A stretch of 64,000 bases of DNA from Pseudoips prasinana. Its lineage: Eukaryota > Arthropoda > Insecta > Lepidoptera > Nolidae. Position 1 is the first letter of the stretch. Every line of letters starts with the position of its first letter. Position numbers and translations under genes: made by a program. The stretch is taken from NCBI GenBank assembly GCA_951640165.1, contig OX621242.1:38583501-38647500 (forward strand), in the 5' to 3' direction. Positions 11,733-23,108 of this stretch are shown one piece after another. Under the pieces are notes generated by a model. That model had not been told where the DNA came from, did no database searches, and saw only the letters and a list, made by a program, of their open reading frames with translations.

Positions 11733-12045
11733 AGCTGTGCCCCGCGGTTTTACCCGCTTTAAATTTTACAAAAATATCATAGCGCCTCCCCCTTAGGTGA
11801 TAGCGTGATAATATGTAGCCTATATGTTGACCCGACCTCTTAGTAATATTCATGCAAAATTTTAAGCAAATCCGTGCAGTACTTTTTGAGTTTAGCCCGG
11901 GCATACATACAGACAAACAGACAAAAAATCTAAAAACGATATTTTTGGCTTCGATATCGAATGTAGATCACGCCCCAAGTATCCTTTTAAAAAAATATTC
12001 AATGTACAGTTTTGACTTTCCTACGATTTTATTATATGTATAGAT
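11733..12045 (-). mobile_element. LEP1-like element, long variant
   Basis: Starts with AGCTGTGCCCCGCGG and TTTTACCCGC, the reverse of the LEP1-type end. The interior (TTCATGCAAAATTTTAAGC, CAGACAAACAGAC, TTTTGGCTTCGATATCGA) matches, in opposite orientation, the copy at 18460-18772 and differs from the short copies. LEP1-type elements are described as non-autonomous Helitron-like repeats of Lepidoptera. Confidence 0.65.
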
Positions 12046-12334
12046 AATCTCTAGTTTCGTATTTTGAGTGGCTTTACGTATCTACTTACATACAGCTATT
12101 ATAAGGTATCTACTGTGTGGATGAATGCCATGGGTCTCATAAAAGGCGACTACTAGGCTGGACCGGGAACCTCACGGCCGATTTTATTGTATTATTTGAT
12201 CATTACACATGCTGAAATAGCATTCTGAGACTAGGTAATTATGTCAGGATTCTTCAATATTCTTTATAATGCAATACCCCCTAAGCAACTTCCGAATCAT
12301 AGTGTGACAAAACCATATCAGCCGAAAGACCCTC

Positions 12335-12530
12335 AGATCTCCACAATTGCCGGTCTTAGGCTGTCCACATCCAGCGGTCGGTCCACCTTGTGGGGGGCCT
12401 GCCCACGCTGCGTCTTCCGGTTCGTGGTCGCCACTCAAAAACCTTTCTGCCCCAGCGGACGTCGATTCTACCAGCTATATACCCTACCTACTGCTACTTC
12501 AGCTTGGCAATTCTTGGCAATGTTTAATCC
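12335..12530 (-). pseudogene. RTE LINE C-terminal relic
   Basis: The minus strand retains a gapped version of the RTE C-terminal region preserved better at 14445-14753, including the GDHEPEDAAWAGPPQGGPT reading frame that corresponds in another frame to the RPRTGRRSVGRPPTRW-like motif. It has shifts and deletions. 12531-13009 holds nothing recognisable. Confidence 0.55.
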
Positions 12531-13009
12531 ATTACTTATGAAATATATCTTCAAGGCAACATCACCTTTCTTTGACCTTGCCTATGCCCATTTCCAGTTG
12601 GTTCGGTTCCCAGTTATATGTTAGAGGTATCTACAAAAATCAATCAGACTTCAAAGTACCTATACCTTCCTACGTTGTACAATACGAACCTATAAGGGAA
12701 ATAGGGCAAAAGTCCGCGAACTGGGACAGTGAAATATAGGTTATCTACAGCCGCTGCTATCTACTTCTGTGCTCAGTTGTAGTTGGAAACTGTTTTCACT
12801 TTGTACTGGAAGTTAGAATTAGTGTGGGCCTTAAACTAACTCAAACTTAGCTAAACCTTTATATTTTTATTTTTGTATTGATTATTATTAGCTTTTCTTT
12901 AAAATAATTACACCAGTTCTACATATTTAGCGGATTTTTCCAGAATAATTGTACCTACTGTGCGGAAATCAAACCACAACAATAATATAAATACTAATGA
13001 TACCAGTCC

Positions 13010-13085
13010 TTAAGCCATGTCAGAAGCCTAATGGGCAGCTTGAACAACAATGATAGTAGGGTAACCACTGCGATAAGTAACTTGC
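13010..13085 (+). repeat. S4 SINE tail fragment
   Basis: Contains TTAAGCCATGTCAGAAGCC, GGGCAGCTTGAACAAC and GGTAACCACTGC, the S4 3' end. 13086-13645 shows nothing else. Confidence 0.55.
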
Positions 13086-13649
13086 ACCTGTAACTCTGTG
13101 GTTAAAGAAGGCCTTGGTTCAGTTACCACTTCGCTTCCCAAGTGATCCATACATAGAAGACAGGACAACGAATTATGTCACCCATTTGTAGGTGTTCCGA
13201 GTCTGGTTGTACTTTCTGTCCGTGAGACGCATATTTGTAAATTCCCTCTTATTACAGGGACTTATTTCCATGGTGCAGAAGTTGTCAATAAACAAAGTAG
13301 TCAGGCAACTACCTTACCCACTCCACCCATGGTAACAGTTAACTCTTACTACTGAACTTCTTTTTAACGCCTTGCAATTTAGTCATGAATAAGCTTATTT
13401 ATTTTCATATTAATGTGGCCTCAGATACATATTTATCAGTTTTACCATTTCAAGTCAGTCACTAATACTTGTCATGTATTGTTGTCAAAATGTTCAAGAA
13501 TTTATTTATTAAAAATAAATGAATAATTATCTATAATGCTCATACATTACAAATGATAATATTTAAATTTAATTATTTTTAACTTTTCAATAATTAAAGT
13601 TTAATAAAGATATAGTTTCTGATCTTAGATCTTTTAAAATGAATAAGTT

Positions 13650-13735
13650 TAAGCGCAGGTGGGAATCGAACTCACGAGGCACGGGGTATCCCGCCGATAT
13701 TTCTTAACGTTCCATAGTTACGTCGTATAGTTTTA
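13650..13735 (-). repeat. tRNA-like SINE head
   Basis: On the minus strand GAGTTCGATTCCCACC resembles a B-box and the surroundings resemble 5150-5228, with CACGGGGTATCCC in common. The acceptor pairing is lost. Confidence 0.4.
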
Positions 13736-13949
13736 ATTTGTATAAACTTATTAAAGCATAATAATGTATGAATGCTATGTACCGATTTAATTGGACATCT
13801 GATTTATTCCCTATTTATTATTTAGTACTTCTGTGTACTTATTATTGATTATACCTTTCTATGTCTCTTTTGAACAAAACAAAAATAATATAAGACTCAA
13901 TACATTCAGTTCAGAATTAAATAGTAAAAAAAACTCCTTTTTGAGTAAT

Positions 13950-14137
13950 GACACTAATATTATAAAGGGGAAAGTTTGTGACTGTGTGAAGGTGTATGTT
14001 TGTTACTTCTTCACGTCTAAACGGGTAGAGCGATTTTAATAAAATTTGGTATGAAGCTAGCTGACACGTTGGCTTAACACATGGGCTATAATTTATAAAG
14101 TTTAATTCGGGTAATACCGCAGGGCACAGCTAGTTTT
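13950..14137 (+). mobile_element. LEP1-like element, short form
   Basis: Begins TAATATTATAAAGGGGAAAG, contains TTCTTCACGTCTAAACGGG and AATAAAATTTGGTATGAAG and ends GGGCACAGCTAGTT. Both conserved ends are present. 14138-14444 holds nothing recognisable. Confidence 0.75.
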
Positions 14138-14444
14138 AAATAAAATAAAAATCAATATTATAATAAATATTGCTTCTATTAATAAGTACCAAAGTATACA
14201 ATACAATAAAGGTGTGTTATCAGCCGAGGTCAGCTCGTAAATGTACCAGCGATAACACTTCGACGCGAATATTATCATTAAACTGAAATTAACGAAGTGA
14301 GTGACCTCGTTTGTTATCCCGCTTGTTACGACTGTACTTTATAAGGAACAGCTTTGCTGTAGCTTCTCTCTAGTGGTATGCACATACTATAATATCTGGG
14401 TCAGAGTTTTTAAAGGGGAAAGCAGACTAGCTAAAGTCTCATCA

Positions 14445-14880
14445 TCAACGCAACAGCAAAGATCTCCATAATTTCCGGTATTCCGCTATCCGCATCCACC
14501 GATTTCCAGCGACCCTCACAAGATCATAGGTCCATCTTGTAGGGGACCTTCCCACGCTACGTCTTTCGGTTCGTGGTCGCCACTCGAGAACCTTTCTACC
14601 CCAACGGACGTCGGCTCTACTAGCTATGTGCCCCGCCCACTGCCACTTCAGCTTGGCAATTCTTCGGGCTATGTCGGTTACTTTGGTTCGTCTGCGGATC
14701 GCAGCATTTCTAATTCGATCTCGCAGGGAAACTCTAAGCATGGCCCTTTCCATTGCTCTTTGGGTGACCTTGAGCCGCCTTAAGGCCCATAGTGAGCGAC
14801 CACGTCTCTGTTCCGTAACTCATCACTTGCAACACACACTGGTTGAAGACTGTCGACTTGAGCTTAAGTATATCTAACCC
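14445..14880 (-). pseudogene. RTE LINE reverse transcriptase C-terminus, frameshifted
   Basis: The minus strand encodes a 102-codon open frame (14445-14753) with RRTKVTDIARRIAKLKWQW, AGHIASRADVRWGRKVLEW and RSVGRSPTRWTYDLV, which is the standard RTE-clade C-terminal region of insects. The preceding coding stretch (TVFNQCVLQVMSYGTETWSL, normally just after the RT thumb) continues in another frame, so a shift lies near 14740-14760. The element is 5'-truncated and dead. It is the best preserved of five RTE relics here (3655, 12335, 14445, 45525, 56944). Confidence 0.8.
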
Positions 14881-14890
14881 AAAGTAATAA

Positions 14891-14915
14891 TACAGACAGG
14901 ATAAGATCCTGTCTG
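14891..14915. repeat. Short perfect hairpin, 11-bp arms
   Basis: ACAGACAGGAT and ATCCTGTCTGT are separated by AAG, next to the RTE relic. 14916-15261 has no other feature. Confidence 0.8.
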
Positions 14916-15261
14916 TAATATCTGGGTTATTTAAAATAGAGCAAACTGTCACTTAGGTACTTGCTTAATCCGCTAGAAGTAACTTTAAAAAAAAACTTTA
15001 AAAGACTGTCTTTTAAACAAATCTTTTAAAATCGAATTATTAATAGGAAATTTAATATAATTGTTTTTTATAAAATGCTAAAACAAACTAAAATAAACCA
15101 CAGACAATCCACTAGACGTTCCGCATCGGTATCAAGGGGTATCATCCGCAGAAGACAAGAGTTGCATGCATGACAATGCTTATTCTGTGCAAAAAATTGA
15201 CCCGCCAAGCTTTATGATGTGAATTTTTAAAATATCCTTTATTTATGTACCAAATAATAAT

Positions 15262-15513
15262 ATTCTGGGACATTATTCACTCACGGCTATCTGATCCCAA
15301 ACTAAGCAGAGCTTGTACTATGGAAACCAGATAAATGATAAATTACATATATGTACTACTTTTCTTTTGTAAATTCGTACTTATATAGACAATTTCACCC
15401 ATACTCAGGTCTAACAGACTTGGTCTTGCACACCAATATCTGTCCTGGGTGGGAGTCGAACCCACAACCTGCGGCGTAAAACGCAAGCATTTAGCAACCA
15501 CGCCAGTCGGTAC
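15262..15513 (-). repeat. S2 SINE, full length, antisense
   Basis: Minus-strand head: A-box-like GACTGGCGTGGTTGC and B-box GGGTTCGACTCCC. Body TTTGGGATCAGATAGCCGTG and the tail reaching CCCAGAATATTATTATT. 15514-16276 holds nothing recognisable. Confidence 0.75.
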
Positions 15514-16276
15514 ATCAGTTTTGTCCTCTAAAGAATCTATCTAGATTTTAGCATGACAATGTATATAATGTATATAAATCAATAGCTTTAAAATGAGCAT
15601 GTTGTTTTAGTTGGCTCTCAGTACGGATTCACTCAATCAATTATTGGTTGGAATATACCTTTGATTGAAAGCAGCAATATGGCTTCCCATTCATCTCACC
15701 ATATTGTTTTAAGAGTAGATTTAATTTCATGAACTCTTAACATGTTTAGAAAATGGCCCTACAAATGTATATAATTTAATCTTCATCGAGGGAAATTAAG
15801 AGTTTTTACTATATTTTAAAATATATAATTTTCAATTAATATAAGAGTTATTTTATAGCTATTCTATTTTTAGCAAAACAACATTAATGTTGTAAGTAGA
15901 TAGTTTTTACTTGAGGAAAAAAAATATTTTTGGAGCTATGATAAACAAAATATTATTACACGTTTATTAAACTTACAAATGTTTTACAACGGAATTTTCT
16001 ACTTGAAAACATAATATATAAAACACGATTTATTCTTGCAAAATGACTATCCCATGTTTATTGAGCCCAATAACGGTAGATATAGTGTGTGTAGATATAG
16101 TGTGCTTTATTGTTAGATTCTCTTTAAGATACTATGTTATCGGAATGATTATTAAAAAATCAATGTTTCCTACTGCCTGTACTTGTTATTATGCTGTGAA
16201 GTGAAGAGTATCATTGCTTCATCTCACGCGGGATAAGAAGATACATTTGTAGATAAAGAAAATGTTCAGATTTTAG

Positions 16277-16783
16277 GACATTGTTCACACACGGTCATTT
16301 GATGCCAAACTAAGCAGAGCTTGTACTATGGAAACCAGATAACTGATATGCTACATATACTACTTTTCTTTAGTAAATACACACGTATATAGATAATTCT
16401 ATATATATATCTATATATATTCACCGTAGCCTAGTTGGTAGTGCTCCTGCCTACGAAGCTGGTGGTCCTGGGTTCGAATCCCGGTAAGTGCAAATATTTG
16501 TGTGATGAGCACGAATATTTGTTTCTGAGTCATGGATGTTTTCTATGTATTTAAGTATTAATCTATCTATATAAGTATGTATATCGTCGCCTGGTACCCA
16601 TAGTACAAGCTTTGCTTAGTTTGGGGCTAGGATGATCTGTGTGACATTGTCCCTATATACGATATACTTTATACTATAATTACACCCAGACTCAGGACAA
16701 AAAAACATGTTTATGCACACTAATATTTGTCTGGGTGGGAATCGAACCTACGACCTGCGACGTGCAAAGCAATTCATTACAAA
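16277..16783 (-). repeat. S2 SINE split by an S1 insertion
   Basis: The 3' half (16277-16405) and the head half (16672-16783, with minus-strand GGTTCGATTCC) are collinear parts of one S2 copy. An S1 in the opposite orientation sits between them, so S1 inserted later. Confidence 0.7.
16421..16660 (+). repeat. S1 tRNA-derived SINE
   Basis: A-box TAGCCTAGTTGGTAGTG and B-box GGTTCGAATCC (16471-16481) are spaced as in a tRNA gene, and the head folds from GTAGCC to CCCGGT. The body holds ATTTGTTTCTGAGTCATGGA and the 3' part TACAAGCTTTGCTTAGTTTG, shared with S2. Two further copies are at 43292 and 52771. 16784-17339 holds nothing else. Confidence 0.8.
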
Positions 16784-17339
16784 TAGACACACATATAAGT
16801 AAATCTAATATTCAAAATATGTTTATGTACGAGAAAAACTAATTTAAAAATAAATCCAGATAACAGTATTTTAAAAAGTGGCAGTGTTGCATAGGCTGCG
16901 ATTTTATAGGTGCAACATCCGTACGCTGTTGAGTTTGTTATCAGCCACATCTCCCAGCCATTCCAGTTTATGAGGTATTAACTGCTAGAAACAACAGCAT
17001 ACTTTGTTGTCAATACTCACTTTAATTGCCTTAGAAATTGAGATTTTATGGTAAGAAATAAATTATGTAAGTTGTTAAACTTTACGTAAAATAAACGTTG
17101 AAAAAAATGTTTAAGTATCTACTGTTTGTTAGTTGTTGACGTGAGAGCGTAGCTTGGTGGAGCAGGATTGAATTTCTTTAAAGTTTTTGTTTCACTAGCT
17201 TGTTGCCATCCTTTATTTCCTATACCATAAGAACGGCATTATATATTAGTTATTTACACAATGAAAGAAATAAAATACATTATTTTATTTATATAGTTAT
17301 TGGTTAGAATATTATAGATTCGTGAATTGTCCAAATGAT

Positions 17340-17580
17340 TATCCAAATCATAATATAGCTGTGTGGTGACGGCGAAAAATAACCATCACCCTGTCTTTCT
17401 CCGGAGGGAATACCTACACGAGAACGGGCAGTAGCGCTTTTCTGTGAACTATGACTATCGAACTGCAATAGCCAACCCGTCTGCCAAGCGTGGCGATTAT
17501 GCAATATTCCCACATTCTTTAGAGAGGCGTTTGTTCAGCAGTGGACGTAAGTTGGCTGACGTGATGATGATAATCATAAT
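17340..17580 (+). repeat. S6 SINE body with GAT tail
   Basis: GTGTGGTGACGGCGA, AACCCGTCTGCCAAGCGTGG and CAGCAGTGGACGTAAG, then GTGATGATGAT. Confidence 0.6.
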
Positions 17581-17727
17581 ATAATCGTTTTGTAAATGCT
17601 TTAATGGACCCTAGATTGGTAACAGGTGTAGGATAAATGCACACCAGACGATTAAATATATTGCTTTACGCGTTGAGATGCGGATACTAACATTTTATGA
17701 TTTAGGAGATATAATTTATATAATACT

Positions 17728-17893
17728 AGCTGTGCCCCGCAGTTTTACCCGCATTTAACTCTATAATTTATAGCCTATGTGTTAATCCAGGGTGTCAGCT
17801 AACTCCATACCAAATTTTATTAAAATCGCTCCAGCCGTTTAGACGTGAAGAAGTAACAAACATACACACACAAACTTTCGCCTTTATAATATT
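17728..17893 (-). mobile_element. LEP1-like element, short form
   Basis: Runs from ACTAGCTGTGCCCCGC to CGCCTTTATAATATTAG, both conserved ends, with CCATACCAAATTTTATTAAA inside. Confidence 0.8.
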
Positions 17894-18059
17894 AGCAGAA
17901 AGTAGAATGATCTTTCATATGCAACTCTTAACATATAATTATGAGTCAGCTGTTTCTACAATCAACCTAATAAATAATAGAAACATACACGTTGGATGAT
18001 TTAATTCATGATTCCCCAGTCTGGTGTTAAAAAAGGCGGAATAATGTTATCCTGCATCT

Positions 18060-18275
18060 AATGTGTAGTAAACTCGCTATGTAACCCCGAGAAAGGCGAA
18101 AAAGTTATCCTGAGGGAATATCTACCTACCAGAGTACGAGCAGACGCCTCTCTCTGTGTACTGTGACCATCGTACTGGCATCGCTAGCCCATCTGCCAAG
18201 CTTGGCCATTATGACATATCCCTCCAAATGACATAAATATTTTAAAGAGGCCTTTGTCATTCCGCATACATGATG
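18060..18275 (+). repeat. S6 SINE body, diverged
   Basis: Retains GTACTGTGACCATCGTACTG, CCATCTGCCAAGCTTGGCC and ATGACATATCCCTCC. Confidence 0.5.
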
Positions 18276-18459
18276 ATAGCGTATAAGATAGTTTGTTATT
18301 ATTAAATAGCATCCACCCTTTGCCAATACTATTAGATTTTATATCATAAAACAAAAATTGAAAAATTTAGTAAATTGGGATTTATTGTCGTCACATATGG
18401 AATTATTAATTCCAACTCGAGGCTCAGGAAGAAATAGACAGTGACGTAAATCTATACAT

Positions 18460-18772
18460 ATAATAAAATCGTAGGAAAGTCAAAACTGTACATTGAATAT
18501 TTTTTTAAAGGATACTTTGGGCGTCATCTGCAATCGATATCGAAGCCAAAAATATAGTTTTTAGAATTTTTGTCTGTGTGTCTGTTTGTTTGTATGTATG
18601 TCCGGGCTAAACTCAAAAAGTACTGCATGGATTTACTTCAAATTTTGCATGAATATTACTAATAGGTCGGTTCAACATATAGGCTACATATTATCGCGCT
18701 ATTATCTAAGGCGGAGGAGTTGTGATAATTTATAAAATTTAACGCGGGTAAAACCGCGGGGCACAACTAGTA
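18460..18772 (+). mobile_element. LEP1-like element, long variant
   Basis: Ends AAAACCGCGGGGCACAACTAG. Interior TCGATATCGAAGCCAAAAA, TGTCTGTTTGTTTGTATG and TTTTGCATGAATATTACTAA mirrors 11733-12045 in opposite orientation. Confidence 0.7.
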
Positions 18773-18817
18773 TTTAATATTTTTAACACAGTAATATTTA
18801 AAAAAAATATTAATTCC

Positions 18818-18898
18818 ACTTCGGCCCCTTTGTGTGTATTTAGTGGAAAATGACTTAAAGTTCTACTTAAGTCAAAGTAACGACAAAGGGGCCGAAGT
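18818..18898. repeat. Hairpin with 16-bp perfect arms
   Basis: ACTTCGGCCCCTTTGT (18818) and ACAAAGGGGCCGAAGT (18883) enclose a loop with a second stem, TGACTTAA/TTAAGTCA. 18899-19684 is unrecognised apart from a small GC-rich patch near 19170-19240. Confidence 0.85.
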
Positions 18899-19684
18899 AG
18901 AAGCAAAATGACTACCTTAACCACTGTACCAGTCGTTTACCAATATACTATCAATAATACCTACCAATTTTAATTTGAATAGGTATTAATCAAAATTCTA
19001 ACATCTGCTGAAGCACTAAAGCTATTAATTAAATTCATAATTAGATACTACACCTACACATAGATATGTATGTATGAACGCAATGACATATCGCACACAC
19101 GTAAACCACCACCATTGCACAACACACATATACAACAATTACACGTAGTTATACACACATATGCAGCGATGACGTAAGCCGGCAACCTGTCGCCCGCGCC
19201 GTGTAATTAAACCCGTCCAAGGGTGCTAGTGTTGGGACATAAGGTGCCTAATGTTATCGGAATATTATCATTATGGTTATATTTAGTTACATATACAAAT
19301 ACGTAGTTACAAGTATAAGTACATAAATGATTTATTTTTAAAAGTGTACAATAAATGGAATTTTAGTACAATTTTGTTCTTTTTTCTGTATATTTTAATT
19401 AGGTAAATTTACTTTGCTACTGCACTCACCAACTTATTGATTGTGTTTTTCTGTGGATAATGTCGTGGGCTGCAACATTACTTAATAATTTTGTAAATCC
19501 TATGTGTATATATTATGTTGTAGCTGTTAATTATCCCTAAATAAACATAAAAAATAATAATATGTTACGTAACTATGATTGGTATAGGATACTTCAGAAA
19601 TTCAATATAAACATGAGATTGAAAAATATTGATAACATCAATTTGCAAAGTATGCAAAATATATTTATGTTTTCTTTTCACGTA

Positions 19685-19760
19685 GGTATGGGCTACGGCT
19701 ACTCTTGAGTCAGAACTGTTCAAATCGCCCAGTAAGCGTGGTTTAATAACTTGTGTATAT
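19685..19760 (-). repeat. S4 SINE tail fragment, antisense
   Basis: Diverged copy of the S4 end: CTTGAGTCAGAACTGTTCAA, CGCCCAGTAAGC, GGTTTAATAAC. Confidence 0.4.
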
Positions 19761-19789
19761 TGAGCATCGACATACTATGGATACTTTTT

Positions 19790-20043
19790 GGAACGAAGTT
19801 CCTTATCGCGCGTTGTGAAAGGGGGCTAGACGGAAAAAAATCTTACGAAAAGTTGTCACGACACTTTTTGCAGCTGTGCGGCGTGCGCATGTTTCTCTGT
19901 CTGTCTCTATCTCTCTCTCTCTCTCTCTCATAGAAAGCAAGCCAGATATTTCGCATTGAACAGTGTGGTGTCGCGACGATTATTTTTGTTGAGTGTATAC
20001 AGGTTTTTTGTACATAATAAATAATAAGAAATAACTTCGTTCC
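19790..20043. mobile_element. MITE-4 candidate with GGAACGAAGTT ends
   Basis: GGAACGAAGTT (19790-19800) is inverted as AACTTCGTTCC (20033-20043). The 254-bp interior has no coding sense and contains a CT microsatellite (about 19902-19929). The terminal match is only 11 bp, so the limits are uncertain; no second complete copy was seen. Confidence 0.45.
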
Positions 20044-20284
20044 ATCCGGGTGTCCCTTGACACCTCTCAAGGTTTTTAATTACACACAACATTGTAAGAA
20101 CACATATGTTACTCTTGATGATAGGGGTATAATGTCCTCCAGGCCCAATTTTTTTATTCTAGTTTGAGAATGTACATAAACACTATGTATTGACAAATGT
20201 ATGAATATCCTCATAATCCATAATCCACAAAATCATACAATATATAATATACAATATATAATCATACAATATATACACCCACAT

Positions 20285-20420
20285 CCCGTATCATCATGTC
20301 AGACAAATGACGTCCACTCCTGGACAAGAGCCGTCCCCAAGAATGGGTGAATATGCCAGAATCACTATGTTTGGCAAAAGGACACAGCCCTTTATGAGTA
20401 GCGTAAAACAGAACTCTATG
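20285..20420 (-). repeat. S6 SINE end, antisense
   Basis: GACGTCCACTCCTGGACAAG and CCCCAAGAATGGGTGAATAT are the reversed S6 3' part. 20421-21186 shows nothing recognisable. Confidence 0.5.
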
Positions 20421-21186
20421 ATGATGACTACTTGTGACCAAAAATTAATATAATAAAATACAAACTCATATATTTGATTGATTCCTAAACCATGGAATAA
20501 CATTAGCTTAATATTCCGTCCTAAGTAGGTAAACCAAAATCGAAACAAAAATATTCAACAATTTTCCGTCGTTCTATGATGTATAAGATTATACTTAGGA
20601 GATTATAAATGACTCATTATAATAAAATTATTCTAATGCCATTCCCATAATCTGTTGTTAGTCAATATAATGCTACCACAATATCGAATACTTATGTATT
20701 TCTGTTATAAATAAATAAAAAATATCATTTATTAGCAGTCGAGTAATTATACAATTTGATTTACAGTTATGAACTTAGAGTCAGCAAAAGGAGTTCCTTA
20801 TTAGCTTATTGTTATATCAAAAAACTGTGAGTCAGCAATTTTTTACCTACTTCCTATTTTTTTCTGAGCAGATTCAAAATAGTCGCAGAGGAATAATAGA
20901 TATTTTTATTATAGAATTAAATTAAGTTTAAGAGATATAAGTAGTTTGTGTCTCAGTGCTTTTGTTATGCGTGTGATTGGAAAATTTAATTAAGGGGCCA
21001 CGAATATATGATGTATATTTATTGTCTATTATATTAAATCTATTGTTAAAAATAAATTAAAAGAAAATGAGCAAGGTAACCTTAGCATCAGTAAATTCTG
21101 CCAACTCCTAGTAAGAGAAGTGTCCTCTACTGCCACCACGTGCAAGCAGCTCCGAAAAGACAGCAACAGTTTCTGTGACTGACTGG

Positions 21187-21345
21187 CAGGCGTCGACAGA
21201 TCGAATCGTAGGGAAAACCAAAGCCTTTTCAGGGCAAGTATCCCAACCATTTGGGGCATGGTGCAAAGAGGGGCATTGTAATGGCATTTTTGAGGCTCCC
21301 TGGGTTCAGTCGGTGCGAGTCCGACATACCCACAGGCAGAAATTC
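21187..21345. repeat. Unclassified repeat shared with 49180-49310
   Basis: AGCCTTTTCAGGGCAAGTAT, CCATTTGGGGCATGG and a shared CGCAAA/GCAAAGAGG stretch align with 49200-49270 (GAGCCTTCCAAGGGTAAGTG, CCATCTGGGACATGG). An antisense open frame of 146 codons here is not conserved between the copies. Confidence 0.5.
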
Positions 21346-21545
21346 TTCCGGGTGGAATGTGTAAACAAAAAGCCCTTAACAACAAAAAAATGTTCTTAGT
21401 TTCAAAAACTATGGTGGTTAGAAAATTAAACTTTATACATATTATGTAACGTGTACTCCATCTGAACAAAATACTGGGATAGCCATCTAGTGTAAGCTGT
21501 TAACAAAACAAATTAAAATACTTTTTTTTATTAGCTGTTAGTAGA

Positions 21546-22006
21546 ATTAATATTATGAGAATATTATTGTGTGCACCTTGGATTGAAATATCGATGTAAG
21601 TATCCTTAGGATATGAGTTTGCCGGTTTTAGTAGGGATAAATACAATTTTACCTCAGAGCTATGTATTTTAAAGTGAAAATACATTTGTTTTTCCTATCT
21701 ACCTTCATTCTCCACATAAATTTTGGTTCATCCAATTCATAGATTGCGTTTTAGCCATAAGGCCGCCATTTTTATTAACATTACTGTTGTTTATTTTTAA
21801 TAATGGGACGCAATCAAGTGTATTTATTATTATTATTAATACAATGAGTATTCATGAACCTGATTCCTAATTAAAACCAGCCAAATTCCAGTTATACGTC
21901 ACTTTGTAGAATTAACTATTCGTGGAAACTATTTTACAAACCGCAACAAAATTTCTATCGATATGTCAATCCGAAGTGCAAACAATAATATTCTCATATT
22001 ATTAAT
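21546..22006. mobile_element. MITE-3, 461 bp with 50-bp terminal inverted repeats
   Basis: Left end 21546-21595 and right end 21957-22006 are inverted copies with about five mismatches in 50 (core ATGAGAATATTATTG). The interior includes a decayed CR1-like LINE 3' tail around 21727-21840 (AAGGCCGCCATTTTT and a TATTATTATTATT end). No second copy in the window and no clear target duplication. Confidence 0.6.
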
Positions 22007-22160
22007 CCTTTATCGTGGGGTGAACGTCCCTAGCTCGGCCCCCGCGGCACGTCGTTTTATTAAGGCGTGTTTTTTGTGCGGCCACACGTGTGCGCCATAC
22101 CTCGGCCGTCTTGTCCGATGGCTTGTACCTATGTGCTGTTTGATGACATTTTAGTGATAC
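22007..22160. other. GC-rich block, function unknown
   Basis: Abrupt rise in G+C directly beside MITE-3, with CACACGTGTGCG (contains the CACGTG palindrome) and several CpGs. No homology recognised to other parts of the window. Confidence 0.4.
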
Positions 22161-22241
22161 TCTGCCTTATTGGATTTTGAGGCTGCCAGACTGGAGAAAT
22201 AATAAAAATAATGCTTTAATGGCACCTACGACTAGGATGGG

Positions 22242-22448
22242 AATGGGACAACCGGAAGGGGGAGACCACGTCGAACATTCTCTGATCTAATTGGAGATGT
22301 TCTCAAGAAAGGGCAGGTCAGAAGCACCCTAAACCGGCGAGCATGTATGAAGAATATAATGACAGTAATCGAGGCAAAAGAAGTATGCAAAGATCGTGAC
22401 AAATGGAAATCCGTTGTCTCTGCCTACCCCTCTGGGATACAGCCGTGA
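22242..22448 (+). pseudogene. LINE reverse transcriptase C-terminal fragment
   Basis: A 68-residue frame ending at TGA 22446-22448 reads [37 protein letters not shown], then [15 protein letters not shown]. The WK(S)VVSAYPSG end directly before a stop and a TATG tandem tail (about 22452-22472) fits the 3' end of a 5'-truncated non-LTR element, of a clade different from the RTE and CR1-like copies. Upstream frame is closed. Confidence 0.6.
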
Positions 22449-22547
22449 GTCTATGTATGTATGTATGTATGTACGACTAGGATTAGAAAGCCCATCCCGA
22501 CGGAAGATATCCAACTACGCTGTGTCGGTGTAATCATTGATTTGACT

Positions 22548-22914
22548 GATTCGTTGGTCTAGCGGTAGCGTGTTCACCCACAGAGAATGAGGTCCTGGGT
22601 TCAAATCCCGGGTCAGACAAAAATTGATTTTGGGACTTATCTGTAAAAAGAAAAATTTCTCAGCATCAGCCCGAAGTCTGGGCGTTGGCGGTATTATACT
22701 CCCGTGCCTCGTAGAGCACGAAAAGCCGTCGGTCCTGTACCTGACCTCTTTCCGGTCGTGTCGCTAGGTGTCCCATCGGATCATGAGAGTGATGGAATAG
22801 AAAGTGCTCCTGTGTTTGCGCACACACTTGAGCACTATAATATGTCCCGCGCAGATGGCTAATCTCTGTTGAGACAGGCCGCCGTGGCTGAAATTCGGCT
22901 AGGAGGACATTATT
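22548..22914 (+). repeat. S3 SINE, full length
   Basis: A-box TTGGTCTAGCGGTAGCGTG, B-box GGTTCAAATCCC, body GGCGTTGGCGGTATTATAC, GACCTCTTTCCGGTCGTGTC and end GCTAGGAGGACATTATT. The minus-strand open frame through it is incidental. Confidence 0.8.
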
Positions 22915-22917
22915 TAT

Positions 22918-23108
22918 TAGCGTATTCAACCGCAGGTAATGAGGGCCTGGGTTCATATCCCAGGTTGGGCGAAAAAGTAATTTTGGGATATTTGGGTTAA
23001 GATTTCTCAGTATCAAGCCAAAATTAAGGTAATTGGCGGTATTACACGTTCGAGACCTCGGAGAGCACTTAAAGCCACTACTAGGCGGCTTGAACAACTT
23101 TGACACTA
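22918..23108 (+). repeat. S3 SINE, truncated second copy in tandem
   Basis: Begins within the A-box region (AGCGTATTCAACCGC), has a B-box variant GGGTTCATATCCC and the body TTGGCGGTATTACACG, then switches to an S4-like end (TAGGCGGCTTGAACAACT). Abuts the 22548 copy directly. 23109-23362 shows nothing else. Confidence 0.65.

Noticed and set aside
16421..16500. Possible functional tRNA gene
   Set aside because: The tRNA-like head continues into a dispersed SINE body present in three copies.
11733..18772. Long variant LEP1 copies as terminal repeats of a 7-kb transposon
   Set aside because: Although inverted relative to each other, each has its own complete ends and the DNA between is a patchwork of independent repeats.
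21029..21469. Minus-strand open frame of 146 codons
   Set aside because: The overlapping repeat at 49180 does not keep the frame, and no motif was recognised.
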